From positions 1 to 6,247 of the forward strand of contig CALGUT010000555.1 in NCBI GenBank assembly GCA_937920335.1: a stretch of DNA of 6,247 nt, written 5' to 3'. Numbering within the stretch: position 1 is the first letter of the stretch; every line of letters starts with the position of its first letter. Positions 1-4,994 of this stretch are shown here, piece by piece. Both the position numbers and the translations under genes were made by a program. This stretch comes from an uncultured Opitutales bacterium (GTDB lineage Bacteria; Verrucomicrobiota; Verrucomicrobiia; Opitutales; UBA2995). The notes beneath the pieces are model-generated. The model saw only the letters and a program-made list of their open reading frames with translations. It did no database searches and was not told where the DNA came from.

Positions 1-42
1 CCTCATAATGGTTGCCGCCCTCCAAAGCGTCGCCGCGTATAA
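1..42 (+). CDS. rpsK: 30S ribosomal protein S11, C-terminal end only (partial)
   Basis: The first 42 bases read in frame 1 as PHNGCRPPKRRRV followed by TAA. This is the hallmark C-terminus of ribosomal protein S11, whose basic tail contacts 16S rRNA in the platform of the small subunit. The rest of the gene lies left of the window. The identification is supported by the next genes, since S11-S4-RNA polymerase alpha-L17 is the canonical alpha-operon order in bacteria. The rpsD start lies 17 bases after this stop, so the two genes are very probably co-transcribed. Only 13 residues are visible, but the motif is distinctive. Confidence 0.92.
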   Translation, partial: PHNGCRPPKRRRV

Positions 43-59
43 TTTTAACTGATTTAAGT

Positions 60-668
60 ATGGCTCGTTACACAGGACCCACCACTCGTATAAATCGCCG
101 TTTTGGAATGGCGATTTTTCCACCTAATAAAGCGTTTGAGCGCAAGGGTTATCCCCCCGGGGTGCATGGACCACGTCTGCGTCGTAAGCAGAGTGACTAT
201 TCTATTGGCCTCAATGAGAAGCAGAAGCTTCGTTATATGTATGGCATGACTGAGAAACAGTTTCGACGTACATTTGAGCAGGCGAAACAAGCCAAGGGTG
301 TTACTGGCGAAGTATTCCTTCAGAAACTGGAAACTCGCTTGGATAACGTTATCTATCGTCTTAATCTTTCGAAGACCCGCTCAGGGGCACGCCAGTTTGT
401 GAACCATGGCCACATCAAGGTTAACGGCCATAAAGTCGATATCCCAAGTTACCAAGTTCAAGCAGGAGACGAAATAGAGGTTAAAGACGCTACTTCATCG
501 AAACAGCTTGCAACTCGCGCTCTTGATGAGACCCGTGCACGCACCATCCCTGATTGGGCCTCTCTCGCAGAAGACACTTTCAAAGGGAAAATCAACCGCC
601 TACCGACTCGTGATGAGATTGAAGTAGGCATTAATGAGCAGCTCATTGTTGAATTCTACAACCGATAA
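60..668 (+). CDS. rpsD: 30S ribosomal protein S4, zinc-free type
   Basis: S4 is a primary 16S rRNA-binding protein that nucleates assembly of the 30S body and helps form the mRNA entry channel. The chosen ATG gives 202 residues, the usual size, and the classic start MARYTGP. An in-frame ATG at position 12 would add 16 residues but lies inside rpsK and matches nothing in the family, so it was rejected. The N-terminal part has YPPGVHGPRLRRKQSDY (about residues 31-47) and the conserved YGMTEKQFRRTF (61-72). The S4 RNA-binding domain follows at about residues 91-155, with ETRLDNVIYRLN and RQFVNHGHIKVNG. The protein ends in the typical NEQLIVEFYNR. The N-terminus has no cysteines, so this is the form without the zinc knuckle. 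No Shine-Dalgarno sequence precedes the start. In enterobacteria S4 represses its own operon, but nothing visible here shows that. Confidence 0.97.
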   Translation: MARYTGPTTRINRRFGMAIFPPNKAFERKGYPPGVHGPRLRRKQSDYSIGLNEKQKLRYMYGMTEKQFRRTFEQAKQAKGVTGEVFLQKLETRLDNVIYRLNLSKTRSGARQFVNHGHIKVNGHKVDIPSYQVQAGDEIEVKDATSSKQLATRALDETRARTIPDWASLAEDTFKGKINRLPTRDEIEVGINEQLIVEFYNR

Positions 669-711
669 TCCGTTCTGTTGTTAAGTTAATATTACATCTC
701 CTATAAGATCC

Positions 712-1710
712 ATGGCCACCCGTTTAGGAAAATTCGAAATACCCAATCGCCTCACAAAAGACGAAGAGAGCGCAACTGACACCTATGCCAAATTCGTAGC
801 TGAACCTTTCGAAGGCGGCTATGGGCATACAATCGGCAACTCGCTGCGTCGAGTATTGCTCAGTTCTATTGAAGGCGCTGCGATCTCTTCTATAAAGATT
901 GAAGGAGTAAGTCATGAGTTTCAGAGCGTTGAAGGCATCGTAGAAGATATTACCGACGTCGTTCTGAATCTTAAGAAAATTCTTTTGATCAACCACAAGA
1001 GAGAGCCCGTTAAGCTTTTGCTTGATGTGACGAAAGAAGGGCGTGTTACAGCTGCTGATATTCAGCCTGACTCCAATATCGAGATCATCAATCCCGACCA
1101 GTTGATTTGTACGCTCGACCACGAGCACCGGTTTTTTGCTGAGTTGGAAATTAAAGTTGGTCGCGGTTATGTTCCTGGTGATGACAACAAGAGCGAAGAT
1201 GATCCAATTGGAGTAATTCCGATTGACTGTCTCTACAGCCCTGTTCGCTTGGTTAAGTATAGTGTCGAGAATACCCGGGTTGGTCAAATGACTGACTATG
1301 ACAAATTAATTCTCGAAATCTCAACGGACGGCAGAATCACTCCCGATGACGCTGTAAAGCACGCAGCATCCATTCTCAAGCACCACCTCGACGTATTTGA
1401 TAAGGTGAGTGATGAAGATGTAGAATTTGAAAGTGAAGGCTCTGAAGTCAGTGAAGAGCAAAACAAGCTACGTAAATTGCTCAACATGAGCGTTAACGAA
1501 ATCGAACTTTCTGTTCGTGCGGCTAATTGCCTGAACAATGCCAATATCACAACGGTTGGGGAGTTGGCGATGAAGTCTGAGCAAGAGATGCTCAAGTATC
1601 GTAACTTCGGTAAGAAATCACTGAACGAAATTAAAGCAAAACTTGAACAACTAGGTTTATCTTTAGGGATGAAAATCGACGAGCGTCTCCTCGATTCTCG
1701 CATAGACTAA
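712..1710 (+). CDS. rpoA: DNA-directed RNA polymerase alpha subunit
   Basis: The alpha subunit dimerises to start RNA polymerase assembly, and its C-terminal domain contacts promoter UP elements and activators. The 332-residue length is normal. The N-terminal domain (about 1-230) has the dimerisation signature GHTIGNSLRRVLLSS at 38-52, and later VEGIVEDITDVVLNLK (73-88). A flexible acidic linker (about 232-250, DEDVEFESEGSEVSEEQ) follows. The C-terminal domain (about 251-320) contains ELSVRAANCLNNANI. In it R269 and N272 match the DNA-contacting Arg265 and Asn268 of the E. coli protein, and the helix-hairpin-helix RNFGKKSLNEIKAKL (297-311) follows. The gene sits 43 bases after rpsD and 21 bases before rplQ, as expected for the alpha operon. 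The start fits the family N-terminus, although no Shine-Dalgarno sequence is visible. All key parts appear intact. Confidence 0.98.
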   Translation: MATRLGKFEIPNRLTKDEESATDTYAKFVAEPFEGGYGHTIGNSLRRVLLSSIEGAAISSIKIEGVSHEFQSVEGIVEDITDVVLNLKKILLINHKREPVKLLLDVTKEGRVTAADIQPDSNIEIINPDQLICTLDHEHRFFAELEIKVGRGYVPGDDNKSEDDPIGVIPIDCLYSPVRLVKYSVENTRVGQMTDYDKLILEISTDGRITPDDAVKHAASILKHHLDVFDKVSDEDVEFESEGSEVSEEQNKLRKLLNMSVNEIELSVRAANCLNNANITTVGELAMKSEQEMLKYRNFGKKSLNEIKAKLEQLGLSLGMKIDERLLDSRID

Positions 1711-1731
1711 GTTGTCTACTGATCATTTAAC

Positions 1732-2298
1732 ATGCGCCATTTAAAACATAGACACGAACTCGGGGTCAAAAAAGCTCATCGTCCGGCTCTCATGGCCAAT
1801 CTCGCGATTGCCCTGATTAAAGAAGGTCGAATTAAGACAACATTAGCTAAAGCCAAAGCACTTCGGCCTTTCATTGAAAAGCTGATTACCTTGGCAAAAC
1901 GTGGATCACTTGCTGATCGTCGTCTGGCTAGTTCCCGTATTCGTAGTAAAGAAGCTGTGCAGATTCTTTTTAACGAAAAAGTTTCGGAGTTTAAAGACCG
2001 TCCGGGAGGTTACACTCGCATTTATAAACTGGGAAACCGGATCGGTGATGCCGCTGAAATGGCATTGATCGAACTGATTCCTGCAGCTGATGAGGGCTAC
2101 GGAAAGAAGAAGAAAAAAGCCAAGAAGACGGCGAAAAAGAAAGTAGCGTCTGAAGCTGTTGAGGCTGAAATAGTTGAAGAAACCGAGGAAGCAGTAACCG
2201 AAGCGGTCAAGGTTGAAGAACCCGTTGCTGAGGCAGAAGAAGCTCCCGACGCTTCGGCTGACGAGACTCCAGATGTGGAGGAAGAGCCCAAGAAATAA
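1732..2298 (+). CDS. rplQ: 50S ribosomal protein L17 with a long charged C-terminal tail
   Basis: L17 is a large-subunit protein near the peptide exit-tunnel region. The core covers residues 1-120. It opens with MRHLKHRHELGVKKAHRPAL, contains EGRIKTTLAKAKALRP (31-46) and EKLITLAKRG (49-58), and ends with the diagnostic RPGGYTRIYKLGNRIGDAA (90-108) and MALIELI. Bacterial L17 is commonly about 115-130 residues, whereas this one has 188. The extra part is a lysine block at 125-138 (KKKKKAKKTAKKK) followed by an acidic Ala/Glu/Val-rich stretch at 141-188. It is low complexity and probably disordered. The reading frame is continuous, so I see no frameshift or fusion to another domain. The start is 21 bases after rpoA and has no Shine-Dalgarno sequence. 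A terminator-like hairpin follows, so this is likely the last gene of the ribosomal operon. Confidence 0.96.
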   Translation: MRHLKHRHELGVKKAHRPALMANLAIALIKEGRIKTTLAKAKALRPFIEKLITLAKRGSLADRRLASSRIRSKEAVQILFNEKVSEFKDRPGGYTRIYKLGNRIGDAAEMALIELIPAADEGYGKKKKKAKKTAKKKVASEAVEAEIVEETEEAVTEAVKVEEPVAEAEEAPDASADETPDVEEEPKK

Positions 2299-2331
2299 CC
2301 CTGGGAGAACATTTACCATTAACACTTTTTA

Positions 2332-2358
2332 AAACGCGCCTGATCATCGGGCGCGTTT
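2332..2358 (+). terminator. Probable intrinsic terminator of the ribosomal operon
   Basis: The bases AAACGCGCC (2332-2340) and GGCGCGTTT (2350-2358) are perfect reverse complements. They form a nine-base-pair stem, six pairs of it G-C, around a nine-base loop. The strand continues as GTGTTT, so the 3' side is T-rich but not a clean T tract. The hairpin lies 33 bases after the rplQ stop, the expected place to end the alpha operon. On the opposite strand the stem is followed by TTTTAAAAA, but there is no minus-strand gene that would need it. The imperfect T tract means it could also be partial or serve as a leader structure for the next gene, whose ATG is nine bases downstream. Confidence 0.65.
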
Positions 2359-2367
2359 GTGTTTACA

Positions 2368-2601
2368 ATGATACCGATTAGTTTAGCAGATGGATTTTTT
2401 ATCTACCTATTAATAGGTATCGGGTTTGTCGTTTGCCTATGGGCATATTACGACATTCGAGACAAAAACCTTTATCAATCTGAGCGGTCCAAAACGGTTT
2501 ATCACTGCGTCAAATGCGGCAAAATATATGCTGATAAGATGGGTGTAAAACAAGCTAACTGTCCGCGCTGTCAGTTCAAAAATACTCATTTACAGTTTTA
2601 A
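2368..2601 (+). CDS. Small membrane-anchored zinc-ribbon protein, function unknown
   Basis: This gene encodes 77 residues. One predicted transmembrane helix spans about residues 9-27 (hydrophobic core GFFIYLLIGIGFVVCLWAY). A charged linker (DIRDKNLYQSERSK) follows, and then a compact zinc-ribbon pattern of CVKC at 47-50 and CPRC at 65-68, a CxxC-14-CxxC spacing typical of structural zinc sites. The positive charges after the helix suggest that the ribbon faces the cytoplasm. I do not recognise a named family. Similar short CxxC proteins are sometimes loosely labelled as regulatory or HypA-like, and nothing here supports nickel insertion. The ATG at 2368 was preferred over an in-frame GTG at 2359 because the GTG directly abuts the terminator stem. 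No other in-frame start precedes the helix. The stop is two bases before guaA, suggesting joint transcription and translational coupling. The clean domain layout makes a real gene likely. Confidence 0.8.
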   Translation: MIPISLADGFFIYLLIGIGFVVCLWAYYDIRDKNLYQSERSKTVYHCVKCGKIYADKMGVKQANCPRCQFKNTHLQF

Positions 2602-2603
2602 TC

Positions 2604-4142
2604 ATGGCCGAAGTAGTCGCAGTTCTGGATTTTGGTTCCCAATACACACAAGTTATTGCCCGGCGTTTAAGGGAATGCGAAGTGTACTCAAAAGTACTTC
2701 CCTTTTCGACGAGCGCTGAGGTTCTCAAAGCGGAAGGCGTAAAGGGAGTTATACTTTCAGGAGGTCCTTCATCGGTGTTTGCGGAAAATGCTCCCAAACC
2801 CGATAGTGAAATTTTTAATCTTGGAGTCCCGGTTCTTGGTATCTGTTATGGTATCCAACTCCTTGGGACGCTACTAGGAGGAAAAGTAGAGCATAGTAAC
2901 GAGCGGGAGTATGGGAAAGGTACGCTGGAGATAACTTCGGACAGTCCTTTGTTCGAAGGGATCAAGAAGACTATTCAAGTCTGGAATTCCCATGGCGATA
3001 AACTTACTGAGTTGCCTACTGGCTTTTCACCCATTGCGATGACTGAAAATAGTAAGTTCGCTGCAATTGAGAATAGTGAGCGCAAATTTTTTGGGCTGCA
3101 GTTTCACCCAGAGGTGTTTCACACTGAGCAGGGAACGGATATCATTAGAAATTTTGTGTTTTCTATTTGTGGATGTTCTGGTGATTGGACGATGGAAAGT
3201 TACATCGAAAGCTCAATCGCAGCGATTCGCGAAACCGTTGGAGATAAGAGAGTCATTTTAGGTCTGAGTGGTGGAGTAGACAGTTCGGTCGCAGCGAAGC
3301 TTATTCACGATGCAATTGGCCCCCAGCTAACGTGTGTATTTGTAGACAATGGGTTGCTTCGGAAAAATGAACGAGAGGCGGTTAAAAAACTCTACGGAGA
3401 CCACTTTCAAATTAATCTAGTCGTTTGTGATTCAGAAGAGCTATTCTTAACTCGTTTGGAGGGAGTCACGGATCCAGAAAAGAAACGTAAGATCATCGGT
3501 AACACATTCATTGATGTATTCGAGTCGGAGGTCGAAAAGATCGGAGAGGTGGAATTTCTAGCACAAGGTACGATCTATCCGGATATAATCGAATCCGTTC
3601 CGATTGATGGAAACCCTGCTTCCTTGATCAAGAGTCACCACAATGTTGGTGGGTTACCTGAGCGTATGAAGCTTAAGATTCTCGAGCCATTAAATCAGCT
3701 TTTTAAAGACGAAGTTCGATTGTTGGGTAAGAGTCTAGGACTTCCCGATAGCGTCGTCTGGAGACAGCCATTTCCTGGACCAGGACTGGCCGTGCGAGTA
3801 CTTGGCGCAATTACCAAGGACATATTGATTGTATTGAGAGAGGCCGACGCAATTCTGCTAGAAGAAATGAAGAAGGCCGACCTCTATTACAAGGTGTGGC
3901 AATCGTTCGCCGTATTTCTTCCGGTACGGACTGTGGGCGTTATGGGGGATGAACGAACCTATGATAATGTTATCGCTTTGAGAATTGTGGAAAGCGTGGA
4001 TGCCATGACGGCTGACTGGGCCCGACTCGACCATGAGCTCCTGGGCAAGATCTCCAACAGAATCATAAATGAGGTGAAGGGCGTAAATCGTGTAGTTCTC
4101 GATATTAGCTCGAAACCACCTAGCACGATTGAGTGGGAGTAG
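2604..4142 (+). CDS. guaA: GMP synthase (glutamine-hydrolysing)
   Basis: GuaA converts XMP, ATP and glutamine to GMP, the final step of guanine nucleotide synthesis, in the cytoplasm. The 512-residue length is typical for the two-domain bacterial enzyme. The glutamine amidotransferase domain occupies about 1-190. Its catalytic triad is visible as C81 in GICYGIQLLG and H168/E170 in LQFHPEV. The ATP pyrophosphatase domain follows, with the PP-loop LSGGVDSS at 221-228. The C-terminal dimerisation and XMP-binding domain shows FPGPGLAVRVLG (390-401), RTVGVMGDERTYD (442-454) and the invariant end KPPSTIEWE. All expected motifs are present, so the enzyme should be active. The ATG is two bases after the zinc-ribbon gene and gives the standard N-terminus leading into VLDFGSQYTQ. 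No Shine-Dalgarno sequence is visible, which fits re-initiation after the upstream gene. Confidence 0.98.
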   Translation: MAEVVAVLDFGSQYTQVIARRLRECEVYSKVLPFSTSAEVLKAEGVKGVILSGGPSSVFAENAPKPDSEIFNLGVPVLGICYGIQLLGTLLGGKVEHSNEREYGKGTLEITSDSPLFEGIKKTIQVWNSHGDKLTELPTGFSPIAMTENSKFAAIENSERKFFGLQFHPEVFHTEQGTDIIRNFVFSICGCSGDWTMESYIESSIAAIRETVGDKRVILGLSGGVDSSVAAKLIHDAIGPQLTCVFVDNGLLRKNEREAVKKLYGDHFQINLVVCDSEELFLTRLEGVTDPEKKRKIIGNTFIDVFESEVEKIGEVEFLAQGTIYPDIIESVPIDGNPASLIKSHHNVGGLPERMKLKILEPLNQLFKDEVRLLGKSLGLPDSVVWRQPFPGPGLAVRVLGAITKDILIVLREADAILLEEMKKADLYYKVWQSFAVFLPVRTVGVMGDERTYDNVIALRIVESVDAMTADWARLDHELLGKISNRIINEVKGVNRVVLDISSKPPSTIEWE

Positions 4143-4186
4143 GGACGATTTAGGTTGAACATTTGAGAGATTCTGGAGTCCTATAA

Positions 4187-4206
4187 ATTCCAGGTTTCAC
4201 TGGAAT
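4187..4206 (+). promoter_or_regulatory. Hairpin over the ribosome-binding region of the LolA-like gene
   Basis: ATTCCAG (4187-4193) and CTGGAAT (4200-4206) are perfect reverse complements separated by the six-base loop GTTTCA, and the stem ends five bases before the ATG at 4212. The 3' arm contains GGAA (4202-4205), the only Shine-Dalgarno-like bases ahead of that start, so the folded form would hide them. The 5' arm can alternatively pair with CTGGA at 4173-4177, which would free the GGAA. There is no T tract after the stem, so it is a poor terminator for guaA. A regulatory role is inference, because a seven-pair stem can arise by chance. Confidence 0.35.
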
Positions 4207-4211
4207 CCCTT

Positions 4212-4994
4212 ATGAACTCTTTAGTTAAACAGACTTCAAATCCGCGAGGCCGAATCTTGTGCATTTTCGGCTTCTTGCTTCCTCTAATTTTGTTAGTGCA
4301 GACATCCTACGCGGGCTCCGCGGACCCTGATGTGATTGCTGTCATCAAAAAAGCGAGGGACTATATCGGTGAAGAGAGTACTCTAAAGTCAGTTAAATCC
4401 TTGAGATTCAAAGGGACCATTACAAATGCTTCGGGAGATTCGGGAGCCATCGATATTCATCTGAAGGCTCCGTATAAACAGCTACAGGTCCTTACCGGGG
4501 ATGAAGTGGTTCAGGAATTTGGTCTGAACGATTATGAAGCTTGGAAAAAAGTCTATCGAATGGACGACCCCGACCAATACAATCTCGTTCCCTCAAATCC
4601 AGATCAACTAAAGCGTGTCCGAGCAAATACTTATGAGAATCTCAACTTTTTCTCCAGCGACACAAATTATCAGCGAAAGCTCGATTATTTAGGCCAAGAA
4701 ACGGTAGACGGCGAATTAGTTGATAAGGTAAAAGTTACCTACGGCTCGATTTACTATATCCGGAACTTCAAAGTTTCTAACGGACAATTACTTCTAACTC
4801 AAATCGAGACGGGTGAACTCATAAAGGAGAGTGGAGAACTGGAGGTGGATGGAATCCGATTTCCGAAGACCTTGGTTTCGTTGATTGATGGCGAAGAAGT
4901 GCATCGCATCGAATTCGATTTAATCGAGGTGAATCCGGAATTAAGTGAATCCCTCTTTACGCAACCGGCTCTTCCGGGTTTAAGAAAGAAGTAA
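4212..4994 (+). CDS. Exported LolA-like beta-rich protein, exact function unknown
   Basis: The 260-residue product begins with a standard signal peptide: a basic n-region (K6, R12, R14), a hydrophobic core at about 15-31, and a likely signal peptidase I site after TSYA at residue 34. There is no lipobox cysteine at the cleavage site, so it is probably a soluble periplasmic protein of about 226 residues. The mature part resembles proteins of the LolA/LolB-like fold. It has a short N-terminal helix leading to LKSVKSLRFKGTI (58-70), alternating beta-strand stretches, LGQETVDGELVDKVKV (160-175), GIRFPKTL (214-221), and an ending of the form F-x-L-x-x-V-N-x-E-L-x-x-x-L-F-x-x-P (235-252). True LolA carries lipoproteins to the outer membrane. 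This is a distant look-alike, so lipid or lipoprotein binding is only inferred. It lies 69 bases after guaA, and its stop overlaps the hisD start, although no metabolic link to either is obvious. Confidence 0.85.
   Translation: MNSLVKQTSNPRGRILCIFGFLLPLILLVQTSYAGSADPDVIAVIKKARDYIGEESTLKSVKSLRFKGTITNASGDSGAIDIHLKAPYKQLQVLTGDEVVQEFGLNDYEAWKKVYRMDDPDQYNLVPSNPDQLKRVRANTYENLNFFSSDTNYQRKLDYLGQETVDGELVDKVKVTYGSIYYIRNFKVSNGQLLLTQIETGELIKESGELEVDGIRFPKTLVSLIDGEEVHRIEFDLIEVNPELSESLFTQPALPGLRKK

Noticed and set aside
38..43. Perfect TATAAT -10 sequence over the rpsK stop
   Set aside because: No acceptable -35 lies 15-19 bases upstream. The match arises from the GTA-TAA codons, and the genes are in the canonical operon.
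12..59. In-frame ATG that would extend S4 by 16 residues
   Set aside because: It lies inside the rpsK C-terminal coding sequence, and the added residues do not resemble S4. MARYTGP at 60 is the standard S4 beginning.
678..707. TTGTTA - 18 bases - TATAAG as a promoter for rpoA
   Set aside because: The -10 ends four bases before the ATG, so transcription would begin at or inside the start codon. Position inside the operon makes chance likely.
724..1287. 187-residue open frame antisense to rpoA
   Set aside because: It lies wholly opposite a conserved gene, shows no recognisable domain, and is best explained as a shadow of the rpoA reading frame.
2101..2145. A-rich tract in rplQ as a programmed frameshift site
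   Set aside because: The A6 run is in the phase G-AAA-AAA, not the efficient A-AAA-AAG. The zero frame continues to a sensible end with a typical low-complexity tail.
1720..2347. TGATCAT occurring before rplQ and again in the terminator loop
   Set aside because: A seven-base match over this length is expected by chance, and the two contexts share nothing else.
4155..4187. TTGAAC with TATAAA as a promoter for the LolA-like gene
   Set aside because: The spacing is 21 bases, too long for a sigma-70 promoter. A variant with TCCTAT at 18 bases has a poor -10. It was left out for lack of support.
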